DNA from: Gemmatimonadota bacterium
GTDB taxonomy: Bacteria > Gemmatimonadota > Gemmatimonadetes > Longimicrobiales > Gaopeijiaceae
Assembly: GCA_007121775.1 (NCBI GenBank)
Contig: SKJY01000118.1
Location: 1-38,195 of the forward strand
DNA length: 38,195 nucleotides
Direction: 5' to 3'
In this document: one piece after another, positions 26,268-34,099 of the stretch
How positions within the stretch are numbered: the stretch's first letter is position 1
How the letters are laid out: each line of letters opens with the position of its first letter
Program-made: the position numbers and the translations under genes
The notes under the pieces: model-generated
Database searches by the model: none
What the model was told of the DNA's origin: nothing
What the model saw: only the letters and a program-made list of their open reading frames with translations

Positions 26268-27692
26268 TCAAAGGATGGGGGCCAGGAGGTAGGCGCCCCG
26301 GGCCGCCACCCGCTCTATGGTGGGTCGGGCGTCCAGTTCGGCGGCGGTAACCGGCTCTGATCGCGCCAGGTCCGCTTCCAGCATGGACTGGACCCGGAGA
26401 ACGGCCCCCGGATCCAGGAGTAGCGCCGTGATCTCGAAATTGAGGCGGAGGGAGCGGTTGTCCAGGTTCACGGTGCTCACGGCGGCGGCTCGGTCGTCCA
26501 CCAGGAAGGCCTTGGAGTGCATGAATCCGGCGGAGTAGCGGTGGACCGCCACCCCGGCCCGGAGGAGCCTTGGGAGCACAGCGAGTTTGGCCAGGTGGAC
26601 CAGGGGGACGTCCGCCGAGCTGGGGACCAGGAGGCGGACGTCCACCCCCCGGAGCACCGCCAGCTCCAGCGCCGAAAGGATCCCTTCGTCCGGAACGAAA
26701 TAGGGGGTGGCGAGCCAGAAGCGGTCCCTGGCGCCGTGGATGGCGTGGTGGATCATGAGGTTGGCGGTCTCCACCGGGTCGGCTGGGCCTGATGGAAGGA
26801 TCAGGACGGCCTCGTCGGCCTCCACCGGTCGCGGCGTCCAGTCCAGGGAGAGCACGGTTCCGGTGGACCAGTGCCAGTCTTCCAGGAACGCCAACTGCAG
26901 CCCCGCCACCGAGGGCCCCTCCAGGTGAAGGTGGGTGTCACGCCAGGCGCCGATTCGGGGATCCTCCCCCAGATAGGCCACGGAGGCGTTCAGCCCCCCC
27001 AACCATCCTTCACGACCGTCCACCACCAGGATCTTCCGGTGATTCCGGAAGTTGACCTGTATCCGTGGGCGGAAGCGCTGGCGGATCCAGGCCCGGGAAG
27101 AGAGGAAGGCCGAGACCTCCACGCCAGCCTCCCTGAGGATCCGCACATAGCGCCGGGGGAGGGAGCGGCTCCCGATCCGGTCGAAGAGAAGGTGGACCCG
27201 AACGCCGCTCCGGGCCCGATCCACCAGGAGGTCCCGGAGCTTCCTGCCCACCCGGTCGTCGTGGATGGTATAGAACTGGATCAGCACGTAGTCCCGGGCA
27301 CGCTCGATGCCCTGGAAGAGGCTCGGGAAGGCCTCCTCCCCATCCACGAGGAGATGTGTCCGGTTTCCGCGGAGTACCGGCATCCGGGCCAGGCGCTCAA
27401 TGGCCCGGATGCCTCCCCTGGTCTCGGGAATCTCCGCCTGGAATCGGCGAGCCTCCGCCTCCACATCTCCCACGGCCGCCCGGAGCTTGTCATCTCCTCC
27501 ACGGCGGGCCGAGACGTAGCCTTCGAACCGGGAGGGACCGAGGATCCAGTAGGCCGGAATGGCCAGATAGGGGACCACCAGAAGGGAGAGTCCCCAGGCC
27601 AGCGTTCCCTGGGGCGTGCGCACCTTCATGAGCGCCATGCCCGCCAGGACGGCCCCGGTGAGGTGGATCAGCACGATGAAGGTGACGAGCAT
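26268..27692 (-). CDS. cls: Cardiolipin synthase (phospholipase D family)
   Basis: The 474-residue membrane enzyme condenses two phosphatidylglycerols to cardiolipin. Two N-terminal helices (LVTFIVLIHLTGAVLAGMAL and LAWGLSLLVVPYLAIPAYWIL) are the typical Cls anchor. Both HKD motifs are present: FRNHRKILVVDGREGWLGGLN and FMHSKAFLVDDRAAAVSTVNLDNRS. These, plus LIQFYTIHDD before the first, place it with bacterial Cls rather than secreted phospholipases. ATG 27692 is preceded by GAGGGG, whereas the longer start at 27749 would overlap the promoter region. It is divergent from the M19 dipeptidase across a 79-base gap. Confidence 0.9.
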   Translation of the reverse strand: MLVTFIVLIHLTGAVLAGMALMKVRTPQGTLAWGLSLLVVPYLAIPAYWILGPSRFEGYVSARRGGDDKLRAAVGDVEAEARRFQAEIPETRGGIRAIERLARMPVLRGNRTHLLVDGEEAFPSLFQGIERARDYVLIQFYTIHDDRVGRKLRDLLVDRARSGVRVHLLFDRIGSRSLPRRYVRILREAGVEVSAFLSSRAWIRQRFRPRIQVNFRNHRKILVVDGREGWLGGLNASVAYLGEDPRIGAWRDTHLHLEGPSVAGLQLAFLEDWHWSTGTVLSLDWTPRPVEADEAVLILPSGPADPVETANLMIHHAIHGARDRFWLATPYFVPDEGILSALELAVLRGVDVRLLVPSSADVPLVHLAKLAVLPRLLRAGVAVHRYSAGFMHSKAFLVDDRAAAVSTVNLDNRSLRLNFEITALLLDPGAVLRVQSMLEADLARSEPVTAAELDARPTIERVAARGAYLLAPIL

Positions 27693-27706
27693 GGGCCCCT
27701 CTCGGT

Positions 27707-27735
27707 TTGACCTCTTCTCGGTTCGTCCATATCGT
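27707..27735 (+). promoter_or_regulatory. Sigma-70-like promoter of the M19 dipeptidase gene
   Basis: TTGACC (27707-27712) and TATCGT (27730-27735) are separated by 17 bases. The predicted start is near 27742, about 30 bases before the ATG, leaving room for the GGAGGA ribosome binding site. It is one of the best -35/-10 pairs seen in the window. Confidence 0.6.
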
Positions 27736-27754
27736 CCGGTTGCCGTCACAACAA
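27726..27754 (-). promoter_or_regulatory. Possible overlapping promoter for cardiolipin synthase
   Basis: On the minus strand TTGTTG (27754-27749) and TATGGA (27731-27726) are 17 bases apart, upstream of the cls ATG at 27692. Its -10 overlaps the -10 of the divergent dipeptidase promoter. The hexamers are only moderately close to consensus. Confidence 0.35.
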
Positions 27755-27771
27755 TCTAGCCGGAGGAATCC

Positions 27772-29082
27772 ATGAAGCGGTCGTTCGCCCCTATCATCCC
27801 CACCCTGGCCCTGGCGTTCCTCGCCGCCGGGTGCGCGGAGGACACACCGGAGGCCGGGGATCTCCCTGACCGTGCCGAGCCCGAAATGACTGAACTCTCC
27901 GAAGAGGAGTTGGTGGAGCTGGCCCGAGGAATCCACGAGCGGGTCATTACCATCGATACCCACATCGACATTCCCTTCAACTTCGCCACCGACGAGGTGG
28001 ATCCCGGGGTCCGGGGACCCTTCCAGTTCGACCTCCCCAAGGCCCGGGAAGGCGGGATGGATGCCTTCGTCCTCATCGCCTACCACGGCCAGGGCGAACG
28101 GACGGACGAGGCCATGGCCGAGGCCTGGGCCCGAGTCCTGCCAAAGTACCACGCCATCCGGCGGATGGCCTACGAGATGCACCCGGATGAGGTGGACATC
28201 GCCTACACTGCCGACGACGTGGTACGGATCCACGGCGAGGGGCGGCTGGTGGCCATTATCGGGAAGGAGAACCTGTGGCCCATCGGGTACGATCTGGATC
28301 GGCTCCAGGAGATCTACGACCTGGGTACCCGCTACATCTCCCTGACCCACAACGGCCACAACCAGTTTGCCGATGCCGCCGTGGAGCGTGCCGATCTGGG
28401 CGACGACGGTCCCGAGTGGGGAGGACTCTCGCCCCTGGGAGAGCAGGTGGTGGACGAGATGAACCGGCTGGGGATGATCGTGGATGTCTCGCACCTCTCC
28501 AAGGACGCCATGATGCACGCCACCACCCACACCCGGGCGCCCCTCATCGCCTCCCACTCCTCCATCTCGGCGATCCGGGACCACCCCCGGAACCTGGACG
28601 ATGAGCAGCTTCTCGCCATTCGGGCCAACGGTGGGGTCGCCCAGACCACGGCGCTGGGGTCCTTCGTGAAGGCGCCGCCACCGGAGCGAGGGGAGGCCAT
28701 CGCGGCCCTCCGGGACGAGTTCGGAGTGGCTTCGTTGGCGGAGATCCAGGCGCTCCCGGACGATGAGCAGGCGGCGTTCTCCGCTCGGATGGAGGAGATC
28801 AACGAGCAGTTCCCCCCGGCGGATGTGGCCGACTATGTGGACCACATCGACTACGCCGTGGATCTCATCGGCATCGACCATGTGGGGATCTCCTCCGACT
28901 TCGACGGAGGGGGCGGCGTCATGGGTTGGATGGACGCCTCCGAAACCTTCAACGTGACCTTGGAGTTGGTGCGGCGGGGGTACTCGGAGGAGGACATCCG
29001 GAAGCTGTGGGGCGGAAACTTCCTGCGGGTGTGGCAGGAGGTGGAGCGGGTGGCAGCGGAGCTGCAGGCCCAGGACAACTGA
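27772..29082 (+). CDS. Membrane dipeptidase (peptidase M19), lipoprotein
   Basis: The 436-residue protein is of the renal-dipeptidase type, a dizinc enzyme that cleaves dipeptides and often accepts a D-residue at the second position. The lipobox AAGC (Cys21) places it in the envelope. The metal site is conserved: TIDTHIDIP (His64, Asp66) in place of the usual DGHND, the bridging Glu in IIGKENLWP, His in YISLTHNGHNQFAD, and the second pair in VDVSHLS and IASHSS. The substrate-binding DFDGG lies near the end (GISSDFDGGGG). ATG 27772 has a perfect GGAGGA six bases upstream. It converges on the M55 D-aminopeptidase gene; both families act on D-amino-acid peptides, consistent with murein peptide scavenging. 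Confidence 0.92.
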   Translation: MKRSFAPIIPTLALAFLAAGCAEDTPEAGDLPDRAEPEMTELSEEELVELARGIHERVITIDTHIDIPFNFATDEVDPGVRGPFQFDLPKAREGGMDAFVLIAYHGQGERTDEAMAEAWARVLPKYHAIRRMAYEMHPDEVDIAYTADDVVRIHGEGRLVAIIGKENLWPIGYDLDRLQEIYDLGTRYISLTHNGHNQFADAAVERADLGDDGPEWGGLSPLGEQVVDEMNRLGMIVDVSHLSKDAMMHATTHTRAPLIASHSSISAIRDHPRNLDDEQLLAIRANGGVAQTTALGSFVKAPPPERGEAIAALRDEFGVASLAEIQALPDDEQAAFSARMEEINEQFPPADVADYVDHIDYAVDLIGIDHVGISSDFDGGGGVMGWMDASETFNVTLELVRRGYSEEDIRKLWGGNFLRVWQEVERVAAELQAQDN

Positions 29083-29179
29083 GGCCCCCCGGGGTTGCCC
29101 CGGGACACGTCCGCGTCGTCCCGGAAGCCACGGTGTATCCCGGACACCGGTCGTTTAGGCCGGCGAGCCGGGGATCCCA

Positions 29180-29221
29180 CTACGCCCCCGGGTCCGGCAG
29201 GAAATGGACCCGGGGGCGTAG
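29180..29221. terminator. Perfect 16-bp inverted repeat between convergent genes
   Basis: CTACGCCCCCGGGTCC (29180-29195) pairs perfectly with GGACCCGGGGGCGTAG (29206-29221) around a 10-base loop. It lies between the convergent M19 and M55 genes, so a bidirectional terminator or transcript-end stabiliser is likely. Neither side has a T run, so it is not a textbook intrinsic terminator. A smaller hairpin, CCCGGGG-TTG-CCCCGGG, lies just after the M19 stop. Confidence 0.65.
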
Positions 29222-29266
29222 CTGTGCCCAATTTCAGGCGAGAGGTCGCCGCAGCTATACCCGGCC

Positions 29267-30193
29267 TCAGGGAGAGAGGTCAGCGCGGTAGTTGCCGACG
29301 AATTGGAAGAAGCGGGCCATCTCCACCATATCCGGAGCCTGGTAGCGCACCGTGCGGGCTCCGACCCGCTCCACGATGGGGAGGTAGGCCAGGACCTCGG
29401 CGGCCCGGTAGTGCTTGAAGCTGAGCTCCAGCGTCACCGGGGTGTCCAGGCGATAGGGCTCGAAGTCGTCCAGTCGCTCGAGGGCACGCCGGGCACCCTC
29501 CCGGATCATGCGCTGGGCCCGGGCCGGCGTCACTGTCCGGGCTGAATGGAAGCCCAGCGCCTCCTTCACAGCTACGCCCTCCACATCGCCCAGGAAGCCC
29601 CTGAGTTCATCCACAGTCACGTTGTCGCCTGTAACCAGAGCCACGGGGACACCGAAGTGTCCGGCCAGCGCGGCGTTGATCGCCCCCTCCGGCATGGCCT
29701 GGCCGTTCAGCGCCACCGATGTGTAATTGGCGCTGGAGAAGGTGTGGGCCCGAACCCCTTCCGGGTTCGTGGCGGCGGAGTGGTAGCCGATGAAGAAGAC
29801 CGCATGGAAGGTCTCATCGATTCCCTCCATCATGTGCATGGGCCGGGGCCAGGCCCGGACGATCTCCACATCCTCCGGGAACCGGTCGATGAGGAGGTTC
29901 TGTCCGTTCCCATGGGAGTCGGCGACGACAAAGTGGGTAGCTCCCGCCTCCCGGGCGCCCTGGATGGCGGCCAGCGTCTCCTCGGTGGCGATCTCCCGGA
30001 AGCGATTGTACTCGAAGCCCCCCGGCCCCAGCTGTTCACCGGTGACGGCACCGGCGAGCCCCTCCATGTCAACGGAGATGAAGACCCGGAGCTCCCGGGG
30101 TTCGGGGTCGTCGCTGCGGGGCGCATCCCCGAAGGTGGCGGGGAATCCGGCGGCCAGGGCGGCGCCGGCCAGGAGGGGGATCAGGTCCAGCAT
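29267..30193 (-). CDS. D-aminopeptidase (peptidase M55, DppA-like), exported
   Basis: The 308-residue protein is of the DppA family, zinc aminopeptidases that remove N-terminal D-residues such as D-Ala. The zinc and catalytic motifs appear in order: FISVDMEGLAG (Asp42, Glu44), VVADSHGNG, FFIGYHSAATNPEG, AHTF and the ligand Glu in NGQAMPEGAINA. Unlike cytoplasmic B. subtilis DppA, this one begins with a hydrophobic segment (MLDLIPLLAGAALAAGFPA) that looks like an export signal. ATG 30193 follows GGAGG eight bases upstream. It probably works with the convergent M19 lipoprotein on D-amino-acid peptides released from peptidoglycan. Confidence 0.88.
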   Translation of the reverse strand: MLDLIPLLAGAALAAGFPATFGDAPRSDDPEPRELRVFISVDMEGLAGAVTGEQLGPGGFEYNRFREIATEETLAAIQGAREAGATHFVVADSHGNGQNLLIDRFPEDVEIVRAWPRPMHMMEGIDETFHAVFFIGYHSAATNPEGVRAHTFSSANYTSVALNGQAMPEGAINAALAGHFGVPVALVTGDNVTVDELRGFLGDVEGVAVKEALGFHSARTVTPARAQRMIREGARRALERLDDFEPYRLDTPVTLELSFKHYRAAEVLAYLPIVERVGARTVRYQAPDMVEMARFFQFVGNYRADLSP

Positions 30194-30406
30194 GGGCGTA
30201 TCCTCCGGTGGGGCGGACGGGGAAGGGACCGGGCGTCTTCCCGGATCAGGGGGAAGGGGGCCACGGCCGAGCGAGGCCCCCGGGGCGCTTCAGGCGGCCG
30301 ACCTCTACGGTGGTGACCTCCAAGGTGGTGACCTCCAGGGTGGTGACCTCCAAGGTGATGAACTCTACCGTAGTGAGGTCGTGGACTCATGGTGGATCGT
30401 GCCTCG
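30194..30406. other. Intergenic region upstream of the M55 gene
   Basis: These 213 bases separate the pgm stop from the M55 start, both on the minus strand. The central part is the 15-base tandem array listed separately. The rest is GC-rich and has no clear promoter. The plus-strand ORFs crossing it are shadows. Confidence 0.45.
30300..30374. repeat. 15-base tandem array upstream of the M55 gene
   Basis: There are five contiguous 15-base units: GACCTCTACGGTGGT, GACCTCCAAGGTGGT, GACCTCCAGGGTGGT, GACCTCCAAGGTGAT and GAACTCTACCGTAGT. GGTGACC, itself an odd palindrome, recurs every 15 bases. On the plus strand it reads as GDLQG units resembling pentapeptide repeats; on the minus strand it reads as TTLEV. 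No gene context supports translation either way. Confidence 0.8.
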
Positions 30407-32065
30407 TTACCGGTCCAGGCCGGCGCTGCGGAAGGCGGAATCCACCACGGCCCGGGCCTCCTCCACGATGCGGTCCAGGTGGGCCGCGTCACGGAAGCTC
30501 TCGGCGTAGATCTTGTAGATGTCCTCCGTGCCCGAGGGGCGGGCGGCGAACCAGCCGTCGTCGGCCACCACCTTGAGCCCGCCGATGGGTGCTTGATTGC
30601 CCGGGGCCCGGGTGAGCCGGGCACGGATCGGTGAGCCGGCCAGCTCCCGGGCCGTCACGGATTCGGGGTCGAGCGCCTTAAGGACGGCCTTCTGGGCCGC
30701 TGTGGCCGGTGCCTGGTCCCGTCGGTAGAGAGGAGAGCCGAACTCTGCTTCAAGTTCCCGGTACCGCTCCCCGGGATCCTTCCCCGTGCAGGCGGTGATC
30801 TCGGCGGCCAGGAGGGCCAGAAGGATCCCGTCCTTGTCGGTGGTCCAGGGGAGCCCATCCTTGCGGATGAAGGTGGCGCCGGCGCTCTCTTCGCCCGCGA
30901 AGGCCAGGGAGCCCCCGAGGAGCCCGTCCACGAACCACTTGAACCCCACCGGGACCTCCACCAGCGGGCGACCCACGGAGGCCGCTACCCGGTCCAGCAT
31001 GGAGCTGGACACCAGCGTCTTTCCCACACCCATCTCCGGCCCCCACCCCGATCGGTGCCGGAAGAGGTAGTCCACCGCCACCGCCAGGTAGTGATTGGGG
31101 TTCAGGAGTCCCTGGCCGGGGGTGACGATCCCGTGTCGATCCACATCCGGATCATTTCCGAAGGCCAGATCGAAGCGATCCTTGAGGGCCACCAGCCCGC
31201 TCATGGCCCAGGGCGAGGAGCAGTCCATCCGGATGACCCCGTCCGAGTCCCGGGGCATGAACCCGAAGGTCGGGTCTACCGCCGGGTTCACCACCTCAAG
31301 GTCCACCCTGTAGCGCTCAACGATGCGCTCCAGCACCTGGATCCCCGCACCTCCCATGGGATCGGCCCCGATCCGGACCCCCGCCCGGGCTACTGCTTCC
31401 AGGTCCACCACCTGGGTCAGTCCTTCCACATAGGGGGTGGTGAAGTCCCGGCGATGGGTGCTCCCGGCGGTGAGGGCGCGCTGGTATGGGATCCGGGGGA
31501 GCGAACGGACCCCCTCCTCCAGAAGCTCGTTGGCCCGATCCTGGATCCGTCGGGTCAATGCCGTGTCCGCTGGGCCCCCGGAAGGAGGATTGTACTTGAA
31601 GCCGCCGTCCTGCGGGGGGTTGTGGGAGGGGGTGATCACGATGCCGTCGGCGGGGGCATGGGGGTGCTCACGGTTCCAGGAAAGGATGGCGTGGGAGACC
31701 ACCGGGGTGGGGGTGTACCCCAGTTCGGCGTCCACCTGCACTGGGATCTCCCTGGCGGCCAGCACCTCCAGCGCCGTTCTGCGAGCGGGCTCCGAGAGGG
31801 CGTGGGTGTCCATCCCAAGGAAGAGGGGACCCCGCACCCCCCACTCGGCCCGGAGTTCGGCCACGGCGTGGGTAATGGCCAGGATGTGCTCTTCGTTGAA
31901 GGTGCCGGCCAGGGCGGTGCCGCGATGGCCGGAGGTGCCGAAGGAGACGCGTTCGGCCGGGTTCGAGGGGACCGGCGACCGGGAGCCGTAAGCCCGGAGG
32001 AGGGACTCCAGATCCACACGTTCGCCCTCAGGCAGGAGGTGTCCGGCGTCGGGGTGTACACTCAC
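30407..32065 (-). CDS. pgm: Phosphoglucomutase, alpha-D-glucose-phosphate specific
   Basis: The 552-residue enzyme interconverts glucose-1- and glucose-6-phosphate, feeding glycogen and UDP-glucose synthesis. The four domain signatures are intact: the phosphoserine loop [24 protein letters not shown], the Mg loop [11 protein letters not shown], the sugar-binding loop [10 protein letters not shown], and the phosphate-binding loop [13 protein letters not shown]. The N-terminal [10 protein letters not shown] is also standard for the bacterial alpha-PGM family of about 550 residues. The GTG start overlaps the stop of the beta-lactamase-like gene by four bases, so it is the last gene of that operon. 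Confidence 0.95.
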   Translation of the reverse strand: MSVHPDAGHLLPEGERVDLESLLRAYGSRSPVPSNPAERVSFGTSGHRGTALAGTFNEEHILAITHAVAELRAEWGVRGPLFLGMDTHALSEPARRTALEVLAAREIPVQVDAELGYTPTPVVSHAILSWNREHPHAPADGIVITPSHNPPQDGGFKYNPPSGGPADTALTRRIQDRANELLEEGVRSLPRIPYQRALTAGSTHRRDFTTPYVEGLTQVVDLEAVARAGVRIGADPMGGAGIQVLERIVERYRVDLEVVNPAVDPTFGFMPRDSDGVIRMDCSSPWAMSGLVALKDRFDLAFGNDPDVDRHGIVTPGQGLLNPNHYLAVAVDYLFRHRSGWGPEMGVGKTLVSSSMLDRVAASVGRPLVEVPVGFKWFVDGLLGGSLAFAGEESAGATFIRKDGLPWTTDKDGILLALLAAEITACTGKDPGERYRELEAEFGSPLYRRDQAPATAAQKAVLKALDPESVTARELAGSPIRARLTRAPGNQAPIGGLKVVADDGWFAARPSGTEDIYKIYAESFRDAAHLDRIVEEARAVVDSAFRSAGLDR

Positions 32066-33138
32066 GGAGTGCTCTCCTCCATCAGGGTGGTCCAGGTGAT
32101 GCGGGATAGTTCGGCCAACACCCGGGATCCCTCCTCCTTGTCGTCATACCCTTCGGAAAGGGTGACCAGGAGGTAGGGGGCCCTGCCCGGGATCCGGACG
32201 ATGGCGCCGTCGTGGAGGATCCGTGTGATGGAGCCGGTCTTGTTCCCCACCCGGACTCCCCCCTCCAGCGCGGAGGCCGGGATGCCGGCGGGGATTTCAG
32301 ATCGGAACTCCTGGCCGTCCAGGACCTCCAGCATTTCGTCGCATGAGGCCCGGCTCGTCACTTCGCAGCGGGCGATGGCGTCCAGGACCCTCAGGTATGC
32401 CCGAGCCGTGGTTCGGTTGCTCAGGCCGGCCTCGAAGGCCGGGATGTCCGAAACTCCCCGGACCACTTGCATCTCCTCCGCGCCAATCCGGGCCATGGTG
32501 GATTGGACCGAGTCGGGGGTCAGGAGTTCCAGGAGAAGATTCGTTCCAAGGTTGGACGAGACCTGGATCATCCCCTCGGCGATGCGGCGGGCCGGAAGCT
32601 CCTGGCCAAGGGCCTCCATGAGCCCCTCATCCACATCCTCGTCCAGGGTGAACTCGCTCCCATCATACACACTCCGGAAGGTGTTTCTCACCGGCACCGG
32701 TTCGTCCAGCGATCGGAGCCCAAGTTCGCTCTGCCGGTACCATTCCAGGAGGACCGGGACCTTCATGGTGGAAGCCGCGTGGAACGATCGCTCCGCACCC
32801 ACCTCCACGGACCGGCCCGTATGGAGGTCCAGGAAGGCCACCCCCAGGTGGATGCTGTCACCCTCCTGGGCGATCCGAGCCAGTAGTCGCTCTTCCAGAA
32901 GGGGCCAGGGAGACACCTCCAGAGCCCCAGGGGACGACTCTTCCGCAGCGCCATCGGGGAGCCCCTGGTCGATGCCGGGCCGGACCGTCGGGGCCTCGCC
33001 GGCGACGTCGGGGATGGCCGCCGCGGAGGCGGTCGCGTCGACGCCGTCACGGTCATTGGCGGACCCGCACGCGGCCATGAGGCCAACGAGTCCGACGGTG
33101 GTCCAACGGAGGGTGCTTAGGGCGCTCACCGGCTCCAT
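32062..33138 (-). CDS. Class A beta-lactamase-like serine hydrolase, lipoprotein
   Basis: The 358-residue protein starts with a lipoprotein signal ([10 protein letters not shown], Cys24) and a disordered Ala/Pro-rich stretch to about 75. A beta-lactamase2 fold follows with Ser123-x-x-Lys126 (STMK), the SxN motif VSSN (Ser194-Asn196) and KTG (Lys300, GNKTGS). The omega-loop region reads [11 protein letters not shown], where Glu236 could replace the deacylating Glu166 of class A enzymes, but the canonical ExxLN is absent. It may be a weak beta-lactamase or a peptidase on murein fragments rather than a resistance enzyme. It overlaps the nitrilase gene by 13 bases and pgm by four. Confidence 0.85.
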   Translation of the reverse strand: MEPVSALSTLRWTTVGLVGLMAACGSANDRDGVDATASAAAIPDVAGEAPTVRPGIDQGLPDGAAEESSPGALEVSPWPLLEERLLARIAQEGDSIHLGVAFLDLHTGRSVEVGAERSFHAASTMKVPVLLEWYRQSELGLRSLDEPVPVRNTFRSVYDGSEFTLDEDVDEGLMEALGQELPARRIAEGMIQVSSNLGTNLLLELLTPDSVQSTMARIGAEEMQVVRGVSDIPAFEAGLSNRTTARAYLRVLDAIARCEVTSRASCDEMLEVLDGQEFRSEIPAGIPASALEGGVRVGNKTGSITRILHDGAIVRIPGRAPYLLVTLSEGYDDKEEGSRVLAELSRITWTTLMEESTP

Positions 33139-33941
33139 CCCCGGGCGTAGAGGTCGCCCCGCACCGCCAGGTAGCCCGGATAATCCCCCCTAGCCTCTCC
33201 GACGCGCTCGGACTCCAGGACCACCACCGCTACCGGATCCACCGTCTCCAGGACCACCTCCCCGTCGGGAGCCACCACCACCGAGGGGCCTCCGATTGGG
33301 ACTCCAGGCTCCGGCTCCGGGCGATTCACCGAGATGAGGTACGCCCCGGAAGTGAGGGCCACGGTTCTCAGGACCATCCGCCAGCGCTCCCAGCTCTCTC
33401 CCGGCGTGGCCCGGGGCAGAAGGAGGGCCTGAGCTCCCTCCATCGCCAGAAGGTGGCAGCCGGCGGGGCGATAGACGTCGGAGCAGACCTGCACCCCCAC
33501 CGGGAACCCCTGCACCGGAACAGGCGAGGGAAGCTCTGAGCCCGCCTCGTAGTGCTCCGCCTCCCAGAATCCCTCCTCCCGGGGCAGGTGGGTCTTCCGG
33601 TATCGCTGCAGGATCTCTCCCCGGTCATTGAAGAGAAGGCCCTCGTTGAAGCGGCGACCGGACTGGGGGTCTTCCACCACAGCTCCCCCCAGGAGGGCGA
33701 TCCCCGCCGCCGCCGCGGCTTCGGCCTGCCGGCGCTCCCGGCCTTCACCGGGACCCTCAACCATCCCGGGGCGAGGCTCCTTGGTGGCCGGGAACCAGGG
33801 GTGGAGGGGAAGCTCGGGGAGGACGGCCAGTTCCGCCCCCTCCGCCCGGGCCTGCCCCAGGCGGACCTTGAGGCGCTCCGGGCCGTCCTGGTCATGGAAC
33901 GTTTCGGTGATGAGCGCGACAGCCAGGGTGGTACCGGCCAC
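33126..33941 (-). CDS. Carbon-nitrogen hydrolase (nitrilase superfamily)
   Basis: The 271-residue cytoplasmic amidase-type enzyme has the catalytic triad Glu43 (AVLPELPLHPW), Lys116 (LQRYRKTHLP) and Cys153 (GVQVCSDVYRP). The cysteine strand normally reads CYDxRFPE or CxDxxxPE; here it is CSDVYRPAG, so substrate assignment to omega-amidase or carbamoyl types is unsafe. The GTG start has an excellent GGAGGT about six bases upstream, and this gene leads the operon with the beta-lactamase-like and pgm genes. The three functions do not form a known pathway. Confidence 0.87.
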   Translation of the reverse strand: MAGTTLAVALITETFHDQDGPERLKVRLGQARAEGAELAVLPELPLHPWFPATKEPRPGMVEGPGEGRERRQAEAAAAAGIALLGGAVVEDPQSGRRFNEGLLFNDRGEILQRYRKTHLPREEGFWEAEHYEAGSELPSPVPVQGFPVGVQVCSDVYRPAGCHLLAMEGAQALLLPRATPGESWERWRMVLRTVALTSGAYLISVNRPEPEPGVPIGGPSVVVAPDGEVVLETVDPVAVVVLESERVGEARGDYPGYLAVRGDLYARGWSR

Positions 33942-34099
33942 GAAGGACCTCCGGATACGGGTACTCGGGTGAGGTTAGCACTCGAGCGTACCCCCGCCGC
34001 ACAACGGGGGCAAGGGGCCCTCGACCCGACCGGTACTCCCCTGTGGGGCACTGGCTCCTCCCTTGAGCCTCGGTCCTCCCCCAGGGAAGAGAGTGCCCA
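33942..34099. other. Intergenic region with foldable repeats upstream of the nitrilase operon
   Basis: The 158 bases hold a 6-bp stem, CCCCCG/CGGGGG (33991-34010). A 7-bp inverted repeat, GGGCACT (34046-34052) and AGTGCCC (34092-34098), abuts the stop of the propeller gene and encloses a second small stem. These may end the upstream minus-strand transcript. The nitrilase promoter should also be here, but I found no convincing hexamers. Confidence 0.35.

Noticed and set aside
29083-29266. Possible tRNA or structured RNA in the strongly folded gap after the M19 gene
   Set aside because: The hairpins do not form a cloverleaf and lack T-loop and CCA features; a terminator-like role fits better.
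29790-30509. Plus-strand ORF containing GDLQG pentapeptide-like repeats
   Set aside because: Most of it is antisense to the M55 and pgm genes; only the 15-base array gives repeats, and five units are too few for a pentapeptide-repeat protein.
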